DNA from: Maribellus comscasis
GTDB taxonomy: Bacteria > Bacteroidota > Bacteroidia > Bacteroidales > Prolixibacteraceae
Assembly: GCF_009762775.1 (NCBI RefSeq)
Contig: NZ_CP046401.1
Location: 186,001-250,000 of the forward strand
Length of the DNA stretch: 64,000 bases
Direction: 5' to 3'
Within the stretch, counting starts at the first letter, position 1, and each line of letters begins with the position of its first letter. Under the pieces are notes generated by a model. It did not search any database and was not told where the DNA came from. It worked only from the letters and a program-made list of their open reading frames with translations. Shown piece after piece: positions 7,793 to 16,725 of this stretch. A program made the position numbers and the translations under genes.

Positions 7793-8593
7793 ATGGAAAA
7801 TAAAACAAATCTGGAAGTTGCGTTAAAAGCGGCTGTTAAAGCAGGTGAAAAAATTTTGGAAATATACAACGACCCGAATTCTGATTTTTCGGTTGAAAAA
7901 AAAGCAGATAATTCACCCTTAACTATTGCCGATAAAATAAGTCATACTACCATACAACACTTTTTATCAGATACAGAGTTTCCGGTACTTAGTGAAGAAG
8001 GTCGGAGTATCGAATATCCAGAAAGAAAAGACTGGCAAAATTTCTGGATTGTTGACCCGCTGGATGGCACCAAAGAATTTATTAAAAAGAATGGCGAATT
8101 TACGGTAAATATTGCTTTGGCAAAAAACGGGAAGCCGGTATTGGGAGTAATTTATGTTCCTGTTTCAAAAACATTATATTTTGGCAATATTGGGTTGGGC
8201 GCGTTCATATGTGAGAATGTGAGTGGGGAAATTACCTTTGATTCTGTATTAAGGAAAAGTGAAAAATTACCAAAACCCAAAACAACAGAGAAATATTTTG
8301 TGGTTGGAAGTCGTTCACACATGAGTCCGGAAACAGAAGAATATATCGATGCGTTAAAACAAAAGCATGCCGAAATTGATATTATTTCAAAAGGAAGTTC
8401 GTTAAAAATTTGTATGGTTGCAGAAGGTATTGCCGATGAATATCCGCGTTTTGGTCCAACCATGGAATGGGATACAGCTGCCGGACACGCGATTGCAAAT
8501 GCCGCAGGTAAAAAACTGTGGTTGACCGACCTTTCTGAAGAATTGGCCTACAATAAAGAAAATTTGTTAAACCCATATTTTATAGTAAAATAA
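7793..8593 (+). CDS. cysQ: 3'(2'),5'-bisphosphate nucleotidase CysQ
   Basis: This inositol-monophosphatase-superfamily enzyme removes the 3'-phosphate from PAP, the by-product of PAPS use. Metal ligands are visible in SEEGRS (67-72), in WIVDPLDGTKEF (85-96) and in EWDTAAGHAI near the C-terminus. I chose the ATG at 7793 (266 aa, the usual length) over an in-frame TTG at 7754, because the 13 extra residues are unlike CysQ. It lies 6 bases before cysC, forming a PAPS production and PAP clearance pair. No sulfotransferase, cysD or cysN is seen in the window. Confidence 0.92.
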   Translation: MENKTNLEVALKAAVKAGEKILEIYNDPNSDFSVEKKADNSPLTIADKISHTTIQHFLSDTEFPVLSEEGRSIEYPERKDWQNFWIVDPLDGTKEFIKKNGEFTVNIALAKNGKPVLGVIYVPVSKTLYFGNIGLGAFICENVSGEITFDSVLRKSEKLPKPKTTEKYFVVGSRSHMSPETEEYIDALKQKHAEIDIISKGSSLKICMVAEGIADEYPRFGPTMEWDTAAGHAIANAAGKKLWLTDLSEELAYNKENLLNPYFIVK

Positions 8594-8599
8594 ATTAAA

Positions 8600-9217
8600 A
8601 TGATTGGAGACAATATACACCCGGTATTTGATAAAATTAAAGACAGAAAGTCAAAAGAAATATACCTGAAGCAAAGGGCTAAAGTAATCTGGTTTACCGG
8701 CTTGTCAGGTTCCGGTAAAACAACCCTGGCTAGTGCACTTGAAAAAAGACTGTTTGAATTAAATTATTTTTGCCAGATACTGGATGGTGATAACGTTCGT
8801 TCCGGAATCAACAAAAATCTCAAGTTCACAGCAGAAGATCGAATTGAAAATATTCGGCGAATTGCTGAAGTTTCCAAGCTCTTTATGAATTGCGGCATTA
8901 TTCTTATCTGCGCATTTATTAGCCCAACCAACAAAATTCGTGAAATGGCAAGGGAAATTATCGGCGACGAAGATTATCTCGAGGTTTTTGTAAACACACC
9001 GCTGGAAGTTTGTGAAAACCGTGATCCTAAGGGTTTATACAAAAAAGCGCGAGCCGGAGAAATTAAAAACTTCACCGGGATTTCGGCACCTTTTGAAGCG
9101 CCAAGTCACCCCTTTGTTGAAATTGATAATTCAAATCCAAAAATCGATGAAACGGTTAAAGAGCTTTTAAAAGCGATTATCCCTGAAATAAAATTCGACC
9201 CATTAAAAGAACTTTAA
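8600..9217 (+). CDS. cysC: Adenylyl-sulfate (APS) kinase CysC
   Basis: The 205-residue APS kinase phosphorylates adenosine 5'-phosphosulfate to PAPS. Seen are the P-loop GLSGSGKT (34-41), DGDNVR (62-67), and the lid and substrate segment KGLYKKARAGEIKNFTGI (144-161) followed by APFEAP. All are canonical for a stand-alone kinase rather than a CysNC fusion. It follows cysQ by 6 bases. The sulfate-activating ATP sulfurylase is not in the window, so the pathway must be completed elsewhere. Confidence 0.95.
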   Translation: MIGDNIHPVFDKIKDRKSKEIYLKQRAKVIWFTGLSGSGKTTLASALEKRLFELNYFCQILDGDNVRSGINKNLKFTAEDRIENIRRIAEVSKLFMNCGIILICAFISPTNKIREMAREIIGDEDYLEVFVNTPLEVCENRDPKGLYKKARAGEIKNFTGISAPFEAPSHPFVEIDNSNPKIDETVKELLKAIIPEIKFDPLKEL

Positions 9218-9392
9218 CTCTTTTAGATTTTATCATACGCACAGCAGAATAAACACAAAAAACTATATTTCAATATATTAAATAAAAACTCCACTCTTTT
9301 ATTTTTAATAATAAACCTCCATTAAACAATCTTATGTTCTTTTTTGTTTACTTTTTTGACAAAATCGAAAAGTAAAACTAAGACTTAAACAA

Positions 9393-10847
9393 ATGAAGAT
9401 TGTTGTTTTAGGTGCAGGTATATCCGGTCATACTGCCGCTGCTTTCCTCAAGAAAAAACTTGGTAAAAAACACGATGTAATTGTAGTTTCTCCCAGTCAG
9501 TACTATCAATGGATTCCTTCCAATATTTGGGTTGGAGTCGGAAGGATGACGGTTGATCAGGTGCGTTTTAAACTTGAAAAAGTGTATAAACGATGGGGAA
9601 TTGTTTTTAAACAAGCCAAGGCCAATGCCATTCATCCTGAGGGTGATGAATATACAAACATGGGATTTGTTGACATAGAATACACCACCGCCGGTAAAAA
9701 AGGCCAAACCGAAAAAGTTGAATACGACTTTCTGGTAAATGCTACCGGACCAAAGCTAAACTTTGAAGCAACAGAAGGTTTAGGTCCGGGCAAAAACACA
9801 GTCTCTGTTTGTTCGTACGACCACGCGGAACATGCCTGGGAAGAACTGGAAAAAAGTATTAAACGGATGAAAGAGGGCAAAAAACAACGTTTCTTAATCG
9901 GAACCGGACACCCAATGGCAACCTGCCAGGGAGCTGCATTTGAATACGCGCTGAATATTGCATTTGAATTAAAACGCAGAAAACTCTCACACATGGCAGA
10001 AATTACATGGATAAGCAACGAATATGAAGTTGGTGATTTTGGAATGGGCGGTGCATTTATAAAAAGAGGAGGTTACATTACTTCAACCAAAGTTTTCACT
10101 GAATCCGTTTTTGCAGAAAATAATATCAAATGGATAAAACGCGCCGGAGTAAAAAGAGTGGAACCGGGAGCTGCGCACTATGAAACCTTGAATGGAGAAG
10201 AAAAAACAGCAGAATTCGATTTTGCAATGCTTATTCCCGGATTTGCCGGACAAGGGTTAAAAGCATACAATAAAAACGGAGAAGACATCACTTCTACTTT
10301 GTTTGCAGCCAACGGATTTATGAAGGTTGATGCCGATTACACTCCTAAACCTTTTGAAGAATGGAGCATTAACGACTGGCCACAAACCTATCAGAACCCG
10401 ACCTATTCAAATATTTATGCAGCCGGAATTGCATTTGCTCCACCACATAGTATTTCAAAACCTATGAAAAGTGTAAATGGAACTCCCATATTTCCGGCAC
10501 CGCCGCGAACAGGAATGCCATCAGGAGTTATTGGTAAAATAATTGCTCAAAACATTGCACACGCTGTAAAAACCGGAAAAACCGAGCACAAACATACAGC
10601 AAGTATGGGCCGAATGGGCGCTGCATGCATCGTATCGGCCGGATACAGTTTAACAAACGGACTTGGAGCTACAATGACCGTTTCACCAGTGGTTCCCGAC
10701 TGGGAAAAATACCCTGACTGGGGAAGGAACATCAAATCTACGGTTGGTGAAATTGGTTTGGCCGGACACTGGATAAAACTCTTCCTGCATTATATGTTTC
10801 TGCACAAAGCCAAAGGTTATCCATTATGGTGGCTACTACCTGAATAA
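9393..10847 (+). CDS. Sulfide:quinone oxidoreductase-like FAD protein
   Basis: This 484-residue flavoprotein has the N-terminal FAD fold VVLGAGISGHTAAAFL (about 4-19). It contains exactly three cysteines, C140, C178 (MATCQGAAFEY) and C412 (AACIVSAG). That spacing fits the three redox cysteines of sulfide:quinone oxidoreductases, which oxidise sulfide to sulfur and pass electrons to quinone. YQWIPSNIWVG and the amphipathic C-terminus (HWIKLFLHYMFLHKAKGYPLWW) fit a monotopic membrane attachment. A related FAD/NAD(P) pyridine-nucleotide-disulfide enzyme is possible. A 52-residue conserved-looking protein follows, 41 bases downstream. Confidence 0.82.
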   Translation: MKIVVLGAGISGHTAAAFLKKKLGKKHDVIVVSPSQYYQWIPSNIWVGVGRMTVDQVRFKLEKVYKRWGIVFKQAKANAIHPEGDEYTNMGFVDIEYTTAGKKGQTEKVEYDFLVNATGPKLNFEATEGLGPGKNTVSVCSYDHAEHAWEELEKSIKRMKEGKKQRFLIGTGHPMATCQGAAFEYALNIAFELKRRKLSHMAEITWISNEYEVGDFGMGGAFIKRGGYITSTKVFTESVFAENNIKWIKRAGVKRVEPGAAHYETLNGEEKTAEFDFAMLIPGFAGQGLKAYNKNGEDITSTLFAANGFMKVDADYTPKPFEEWSINDWPQTYQNPTYSNIYAAGIAFAPPHSISKPMKSVNGTPIFPAPPRTGMPSGVIGKIIAQNIAHAVKTGKTEHKHTASMGRMGAACIVSAGYSLTNGLGATMTVSPVVPDWEKYPDWGRNIKSTVGEIGLAGHWIKLFLHYMFLHKAKGYPLWWLLPE

Positions 10848-10888
10848 TAAAGAGATCGAATTGAATGAACGAATTTTAAAAGAAAAAA

Positions 10889-11047
10889 ATGGAAAATAAA
10901 ATTACTTACGCGAACAAAGATGAATTTTATCCGCCAATTCCAACAAAAGCAACAAAACGCCTGCGTACAAATATATTTGTTCAGATATATAAATTTTTCA
11001 GGCTAAATCTGAAAATAATGTTAATTGTTGTAAAAGGGCATTCCTAA
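10889..11047 (+). CDS. Small basic membrane-associated protein after SQR, 52 aa
   Basis: This ORF is too short for a standard ORF list. It begins with ATG at 10889 (MENKITYANKDEFYPPIPTK) and ends at TAA 11045-11047. It has a polar EFYPPIP segment, an arginine/lysine-rich TKATKRLRT, then a hydrophobic helix (about 29-48: NIFVQIYKFFRLNLKIMLIV). The shape suggests a small monotopic or single-span membrane protein. It is co-oriented with the SQR-like gene and 41 bases after it, so it may be an accessory of that enzyme, which is inference. Confidence 0.6.
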   Translation: MENKITYANKDEFYPPIPTKATKRLRTNIFVQIYKFFRLNLKIMLIVVKGHS

Positions 11048-11050
11048 AAA

Positions 11051-11932
11051 TCAACTAAAAATTTTCACAGAAGTCATTGTTAATGAACCGCCAACATATT
11101 TATCATTAAAAAATTCAATTTCATCTTTTTTATCCTGTAATCCAAGGGTATAAATAAGCGGGTAATAATGGTCGGGCGTTGGAATTGCCAATTTTGCGGC
11201 GCTGCCAAGGCTTTCATAGTCTATTAAAGCCTGATGTTCCGCTTTCCCGATTTTTTCTTTGAATGTTTCATTCATCTCTTTCGCCCAGTCAAAGCCATAG
11301 TTGGGTGTATCCATATTTTGCCAGTCGACACGCCGAAGGTTATGAACCATATTTCCACTGCCAATGATCAGCACTCCTTTTTTTCGAAGTGTTGCCAGTT
11401 CTGTTGCCAGTTTGTAATGATAGTCAGCAGGTTTGTAAAAATCTATACTTAGCTGAATTACAGGAATATTAGCTTCCGGATACATGTGCCGAACCACGGT
11501 CCATGTGCCGTGATCAAGTCCCCAATCGTGATCCAGCCCAACATCGGTACTTTTTATGATAGATGTTAGTTCTTTAGCCAGCTCGGGTTGTCCCGGCGCC
11601 GGATATTGCACATCATAAAGTTCCTTTGGAAAACCGCCAAAATCGTGAATAGTTTTTGGATTTGGCATTGCTGTAACATGTGTCCCGCGAGTCAGCCAGT
11701 GCGCTGAAATACACAAAACAGCTTCCGGTTGCGAAATTTCTTTTGCAAATTTTGACCAATACGCAGAAAACTCATTTTCTTCAATTCCATTCATTGGTGA
11801 ACCATGCCCCATAAAAAGCACTGGCATTTTACGGTCTCTTTCGGCCAAATCGCCGGTTACCTTTTGTAAATCTCGTAATCCTGACATTCCTGTTAATCCT
11901 CCAACTAAATATAAAAACTCCTTTCGTAACAT
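11051..11932 (-). CDS. ygiD: 4,5-DOPA extradiol dioxygenase family protein (YgiD/DODA, LigB-like)
   Basis: This LigB-superfamily dioxygenase shows the metal-binding histidines in PVLFMGHGSPMNG (H43), LCISAHWL (H78) and the C-terminal TPDHYYPL. The conserved GLDHGTW is also present. Family members cleave aromatic catechols with Fe(II) or Zn(II). I start it at the ATG at 11932 (293 aa, MLRKEFLYLVGG) rather than 48 bases upstream, because that matches the family N-terminus. The GG/LTG leader could be a short export signal. It lies downstream of YceI and Crp/Fnr on the same strand and converges with the 52-aa gene. Confidence 0.88.
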   Translation of the reverse strand: MLRKEFLYLVGGLTGMSGLRDLQKVTGDLAERDRKMPVLFMGHGSPMNGIEENEFSAYWSKFAKEISQPEAVLCISAHWLTRGTHVTAMPNPKTIHDFGGFPKELYDVQYPAPGQPELAKELTSIIKSTDVGLDHDWGLDHGTWTVVRHMYPEANIPVIQLSIDFYKPADYHYKLATELATLRKKGVLIIGSGNMVHNLRRVDWQNMDTPNYGFDWAKEMNETFKEKIGKAEHQALIDYESLGSAAKLAIPTPDHYYPLIYTLGLQDKKDEIEFFNDKYVGGSLTMTSVKIFS

Positions 11933-12019
11933 AAAATACAGATAAATTGGATTAAAAAAAGGATCTGACCAGCCGATCAAATCCTTTCCAATGGCGTATA
12001 TACCTTATTAAACCAATAA

Positions 12020-12631
12020 TTAAATAGCCTCAGCCGTTGCAACCAAATTAAATTCAATTTCAAAATCATCATAAATCATTTTATCGCCAAGGCCACTAAA
12101 AAATTTACCCGATCCGTATTTTACATCATATTTCGTTCTGTCAATTTCCGCAGTACCATTCGCCGTAACTGTACCATCATTTACCTCAACTGTTGCAGGG
12201 AACGAAAGCTCGTGAGTGATACCTTTGATGGTAAGCTTTCCGGTAACAATATATTCTCCGTCAGCTGCACCAGCTTTAAATCCTGTTGCTTCAAAAACGG
12301 CTTGAGGATGATTTTCTACAGAAAAGAAATCATCTGACTTTAAGTGGCCAACCAATTTTTGATTCATATCACCTGAAAGATCGGTACATGCAATACTGTT
12401 CATATCCATTTTAATATTTGCCAGCTCCAGGCTTTCTCCACTAACATGCACTTCCCCGTTATCCACCAAAACCGTTCCTGTGTGTTCTCCTGTCACTTTT
12501 TTACCGGTCCAGATTACTTTGCTCTTTATCGGATCAACCTTGTATACGGCTTTTCCATCATCTACACCTTTTGCCATTACTCCTACAGAGAGAAATAATA
12601 CGCTCAACAATACTAAACTTAACTTTTTCAT
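12020..12631 (-). CDS. YceI family periplasmic lipid-binding protein
   Basis: The 203-residue protein has a signal peptide (MKKLSLVLLSVLFLSVGVMA, cut near residue 20). A YceI lipocalin-like barrel follows: YKVDPIKSKVIWTGKKVTGEHTG, HLKSDDFFSVENHPQAVFEAT, and YIVTGKLTIKGITHELSFPA. YceI proteins bind polyisoprenoid lipids in the periplasm and are often linked to stress or quinone-related metabolism. It is preceded by a Crp/Fnr gene 84 bases upstream and followed by the DODA gene, so the three may form one unit. Confidence 0.93.
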   Translation of the reverse strand: MKKLSLVLLSVLFLSVGVMAKGVDDGKAVYKVDPIKSKVIWTGKKVTGEHTGTVLVDNGEVHVSGESLELANIKMDMNSIACTDLSGDMNQKLVGHLKSDDFFSVENHPQAVFEATGFKAGAADGEYIVTGKLTIKGITHELSFPATVEVNDGTVTANGTAEIDRTKYDVKYGSGKFFSGLGDKMIYDDFEIEFNLVATAEAI

Positions 12632-12715
12632 TTTTCTGATTTTTTAATTATTAACACTGCAAACTTACATTGTCATTAACATCAAAAAAATAAACTAGTT
12701 TAATAAAAAGACAAA

Positions 12716-13291
12716 TTAGTCTTTTTTTCTTGCGCGTTTTGATAAAATTTTGCTCAAAAAAACCGGTGTAACACCTAAATAAGATGAAATATGGTATTGG
12801 GGAAGCCGATTTATTAATTCAGCATGGTTATTTACTAAATCTTCGTAGTTTTCTTCGGCTGTTTTTGCAAGAATAGAAATCAACCTTTTTTGCTGGAATA
12901 TGTATGAACGTTTCAAATAACGGACAAACGAAGCAAAATTATTGGTGAGTTTATTCATATTCTCGTCGGTAATTGAATATACAACACTTTTCTCAACTGC
13001 GTCAAGGAAATAAGAAGTTTCGGCGGGTGTAGCCAAATCACCAATCCATTGGTTTTCTCGGGCAAACAAAATATTAAACTCTTTACCTGAAGAGTCGATG
13101 ACATACATCCGCAATAAACCTTTCTCAATAAAATAATGACGAGTATTTGTTTCACCACTGCCAAAAATCAGTTGTTTTTTTTCAAATACTTCCTTCCGAA
13201 ATGAAATCTGAATCAACTCCTTCTCTAAGTTTGTAAGTTCCCGCTCAAGATTTTCTTCATAAAATTTTTCAATGGCAACGAAGTTTTCCAT
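12716..13291 (-). CDS. Crp/Fnr family transcriptional regulator
   Basis: The 191-residue protein has a cNMP-binding-like domain (about 25-120: FEKKQLIFGSGETNTRHYFI, then EKGLLRMYV). Its C-terminal winged helix is about 150-190 (INRLPQYHISSYLGVTPVFLSKILSKRARKKD). The helix-turn-helix is intact. No Fe-S cysteine cluster is present. It is upstream of yceI and ygiD on the same strand and probably regulates them. It differs clearly from the regulators at 3738 and 36545. Confidence 0.88.
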   Translation of the reverse strand: MENFVAIEKFYEENLERELTNLEKELIQISFRKEVFEKKQLIFGSGETNTRHYFIEKGLLRMYVIDSSGKEFNILFARENQWIGDLATPAETSYFLDAVEKSVVYSITDENMNKLTNNFASFVRYLKRSYIFQQKRLISILAKTAEENYEDLVNNHAELINRLPQYHISSYLGVTPVFLSKILSKRARKKD

Positions 13292-13477
13292 ATCATTTCA
13301 GCTCTTATACACGTAAAAATAAGAAGTTTTAGTAGAAACAGATGTCTGAAGAAGAAAAAGCCTTTTAAATCAGCAAATTTTAAACGGAGTTGTAAAATAA
13401 CTTAAAAATGTATTTCATTTTTCCACAAATAATTACAATCCTTTCAACAGAGTATAGGATAGCCTGAACCAAATTAT

Positions 13478-13485
13478 TATATTTG
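13478..13485 (+). promoter_or_regulatory. Bacteroidota -7 box (TATATTTG)
   Basis: TATATTTG fits TAnnTTTG and lies 58 bases before the DUF1080 ATG at 13544. It is the only strong -7 candidate in the 252-base divergent interval between Crp/Fnr and DUF1080. Confidence 0.4.
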
Positions 13486-13543
13486 ACAGCACAGATCAAT
13501 TAAAATTTTTATTCATTTCCTTTAAGGATTTAAAAAGCTAATC

Positions 13544-14281
13544 ATGAAAAAGAACATTTTATCAGTAGCTGTTTTTGCTGCGGCAATTTTGCTTTCTGTA
13601 ACAACAATGGCACAAAAACCAAACACGCTTACAAGAGCCGAAAAAAATGACGGCTGGGTACTACTTTTTAATGGCAAAGATTTCGATGGCTGGCGCCAAT
13701 GCAACGGAACAGAAATGCCTGCCAACTGGGAAATTGAAGACAATGCGATGAAAGTATATACCGGCGAAGGGAAAAATCCCGGTCAGGGAGCTGGCGGCGA
13801 CATTCTTTTTGAAGACAAAAAATTTAAAAACTTTGAATTGTCTATTGATTGGAAAGCAGGAAAAATGGCGAATTCCGGTATCTTCTACTATGTCCGCGAA
13901 GTTCCGGGTAAACCTATTTATTTTGCAGCACCGGAAGTTCAGGTACTTGATAATAAAGAAGCTACCGACAATAAAATAGACAGTCACCTCGCCGGTTCGC
14001 TTTATGATATGATTGCAGCAGATCCATCAACTGTAAATCCTGCAGGAGAGTGGAACACCTGTGTAATTAAAGTAGACGACGGTGAAGCAACCATCAGTAT
14101 GAACGGCACCGAAGTAGTAAAATACACACATTGGACACCTGAATGGGACGAGCTGGTACAAAACAGTAAATTCAAAAATTTCCCCGGCTTTACTGAAGGC
14201 ATTGCAAAAGAAGGTTTTATTGGTTTGCAGGATCACGGATATACAGTTTGGTTCCGTAATATCAAAATTCGCGAACTTTAG
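13544..14281 (+). CDS. DUF1080 (3-keto-disaccharide hydrolase-like) secreted protein
   Basis: This 245-residue protein has a Sec signal peptide (MKKNILSVAVFAAAILLSVTTMAQ). One DUF1080 concanavalin-like domain follows: GWVLLFNGKDFDGWRQ, FKNFELSIDWKAGKMANSGIFY, PEVQVLDN, and GFIGLQDHGYTVWFRNIKI. Members act in the periplasm on glycans; some are 3-keto-glycoside hydrolases. It stands directly ahead of two GH92 mannosidases on the same strand, so a role in polysaccharide breakdown is plausible. The exact substrate is not seen. Confidence 0.85.
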   Translation: MKKNILSVAVFAAAILLSVTTMAQKPNTLTRAEKNDGWVLLFNGKDFDGWRQCNGTEMPANWEIEDNAMKVYTGEGKNPGQGAGGDILFEDKKFKNFELSIDWKAGKMANSGIFYYVREVPGKPIYFAAPEVQVLDNKEATDNKIDSHLAGSLYDMIAADPSTVNPAGEWNTCVIKVDDGEATISMNGTEVVKYTHWTPEWDELVQNSKFKNFPGFTEGIAKEGFIGLQDHGYTVWFRNIKIREL

Positions 14282-14366
14282 ACTGGCATTAACGACCAAA
14301 TTTTAAAACTAATTCTATATTCTGCTATCCATTTATTAAAAAAAATTTGTTTTAAAATTTGTTATT

Positions 14367-16616
14367 ATGAAATTATTAAACAGCAGACTATTTAGTCTGC
14401 TATCTCTTTTTTTGTTCTTTTCCTGCGGGAGTGAAAAGCAGGTAGAACAATCAACGGATTACACACAATTTGTAGACCCGTTGATTGGAAGTGGTTATCA
14501 CGGTCACGTATTTGTAGGAGCCAGTGTTCCTTTTGGTGCGGTTCAACTTGGGCCAAACAACGAAACACAAGGCTGGGACTGGTGTTCCGGTTATCACTAT
14601 TCCGATTCAGTTTTAATCGGATTTGCTCATACACATTTAAGTGGCACAGGGATTGGTGATTTAGGCGACCTTGTTTTTATGCCTGTTTCCGAGGCTTTCA
14701 ATCCTGAAGAAGCAAACGAAACACCTTTTCCCTGGAAATCAAAATATTCACACGACAAAGAGACAGCAAAAGCCGGGTATTATTCACTTCATATCGATCG
14801 ATATGATGTCGATGCCGAATTGACAGCCACGAAACGGGTTGGTTTCCATAAATACGATTTTAATGCGGATGGAAATTCAAAAATTATAATTGATTTGAAA
14901 TACGGAACTGGTTGGGACAAAATAACAAATGGGGCTATTCAACAGGCAAATGACAATTCTGTTGAAGGTTTTCGTTTTTCGAGTGGATGGGCACGAGACC
15001 AGCAGTTATTTTATTACACCCGGTTTTCAAAAGACATAAAAAATTTTGAAATACTTGAATCCGATGAAAAAACAGGCGATTTGACTGCCATTATCGAATT
15101 TGAAGGAAATGGCGAGCTGATGGTAAAGACGGGAATTTCTCCCGTAAGTGTGGAGGGCGCCGAAAATAATATGCTTGCTGAAATCGACGAGGAAATTGGA
15201 TTATGGAATTTTGATGCTGTGAAAGAAATGGCTCATAAAATGTGGAATAATGAATTGGGGAAAATTAATGTTGAATCAGCCACTCTTTCAGACAAAAAAA
15301 TATTTTATACAGCACTCTATCACACCATGATTGCGCCATCGTTATTTAACGATGTAAACGGAGACTATCGGGGGGCAGATCGACAAGTCCATAAAAATCC
15401 GGGCTACGACACATACACAACTTTTTCGTTGTGGGATACCTATCGTGCAGCTCATCCGCTTTATACGCTGACACAACCCAACCGTGTTAACGACTTTGTA
15501 AATACAATGCTCGATATTTACGACCAACAGGGCAAACTTCCGGTTTGGCACCTTCATGGTAACGAAACCAATACGATGGTTGGCTATCATGCGGTTCCGG
15601 TTATTGCCGATGCGTACTTGAAAGGATTCCGCGGCTTTGATGCTGAAAAAGCACTGGAAGCAATGAAAGCATTTGCGATGCGCGACGAACGCGGACTGGA
15701 TTACATAAAAAAGCAGGAATATATTCCGGCAGAGTCACAGGTAGAATCCGTTGCGCGTGCGATGGAATATGCAATCGACGATTGGTGCATTGCTGCTATG
15801 GCAAATGCTATGGGAAAAACAGAAGATGCTGAACTTTATACAAAACGATCAAAATATTATCAGCATTATTTTGATAAGGACATTCATTTTGTTCGTGGTA
15901 AAATGGGCGATGGAAGCTGGAGAACCCCTTTTGACGCTATTTCGTCGCAACACCGCAATGACGATTTTTGCGAGGGAAATGCCTGGCAGTACACCTGGCT
16001 GGTGCCACAGGACCCGGAGGGGCTAATTCAGCTTTTTGGCAGCGGGGAAGCTTTTATCAACAAACTGGATAGCCTTTTTACTATTGATTCAGACCAGGTA
16101 GAAGGTGCATCTTCTGATATTTCCGGATTAATCGGTCAATACGCTCATGGAAACGAACCAAGTCATCATACAACTTATATGTATGCTTATGCAGGGCAAC
16201 AGTGGAAAACTGCTGAATTGGTTCGCGAAATTTGCAGTACCATGTACACTGACAAAAATGATGGTTTATGCGGCAATGAAGACTGTGGACAAATGTCGGC
16301 CTGGTATGTTTTATCGTCAATGGGAATGTACCCGGTAAACCCGGCAGCCGGAACATATGTTTTTGGAAGCCCTGTGTTTGATGAAATAACTATTAATTTA
16401 CCTGAAAATAAATCGTTTACCATTGTTGCTGAAAATAACAGTCCTGAAAATATTTATATCCAATCGGCAGTGCTAAATGGGAAGGAATACAAAAAGACAT
16501 TTATTACCCATAAAGATATATTAAACGGAGGCACACTCAAATTTGTGATGGGAAACCAACCGCGTGAGGAATACGGAGCTGCATCTGAAGACCGGCCACA
16601 ATCGGAAGTTTATTAG
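14367..16616 (+). CDS. GH92 alpha-mannosidase, lipoprotein
   Basis: The 749-residue protein is a lipoprotein (MKLLNSRLFSLLSLFLFFSC, lipid Cys20) with a complete GH92 fold. The N-terminal beta-sandwich begins VDPLIGSGYHGHVFVGASVP. The (alpha/alpha) catalytic domain carries FCEGNAWQYTW with E536 as the likely general acid, HGNEPSHH (594-601), and the C-terminal GNEDCGQMSAWYV. GH92 enzymes are Ca2+-dependent exo-alpha-mannosidases on N-glycans and mannans. The lipoprotein signal places it on the cell envelope. It is tandem with a divergent second GH92. Confidence 0.92.
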   Translation: MKLLNSRLFSLLSLFLFFSCGSEKQVEQSTDYTQFVDPLIGSGYHGHVFVGASVPFGAVQLGPNNETQGWDWCSGYHYSDSVLIGFAHTHLSGTGIGDLGDLVFMPVSEAFNPEEANETPFPWKSKYSHDKETAKAGYYSLHIDRYDVDAELTATKRVGFHKYDFNADGNSKIIIDLKYGTGWDKITNGAIQQANDNSVEGFRFSSGWARDQQLFYYTRFSKDIKNFEILESDEKTGDLTAIIEFEGNGELMVKTGISPVSVEGAENNMLAEIDEEIGLWNFDAVKEMAHKMWNNELGKINVESATLSDKKIFYTALYHTMIAPSLFNDVNGDYRGADRQVHKNPGYDTYTTFSLWDTYRAAHPLYTLTQPNRVNDFVNTMLDIYDQQGKLPVWHLHGNETNTMVGYHAVPVIADAYLKGFRGFDAEKALEAMKAFAMRDERGLDYIKKQEYIPAESQVESVARAMEYAIDDWCIAAMANAMGKTEDAELYTKRSKYYQHYFDKDIHFVRGKMGDGSWRTPFDAISSQHRNDDFCEGNAWQYTWLVPQDPEGLIQLFGSGEAFINKLDSLFTIDSDQVEGASSDISGLIGQYAHGNEPSHHTTYMYAYAGQQWKTAELVREICSTMYTDKNDGLCGNEDCGQMSAWYVLSSMGMYPVNPAAGTYVFGSPVFDEITINLPENKSFTIVAENNSPENIYIQSAVLNGKEYKKTFITHKDILNGGTLKFVMGNQPREEYGAASEDRPQSEVY

Positions 16617-16725
16617 AATTAAAAATATTTTTATAAAATTTTGTGTGTGCATACTAAAAAGTAAAGCACAAAATTCTCAATAAAAAACGTAAAAGAAAAA
16701 AATCATAAATCGAAATTTCTGGATT

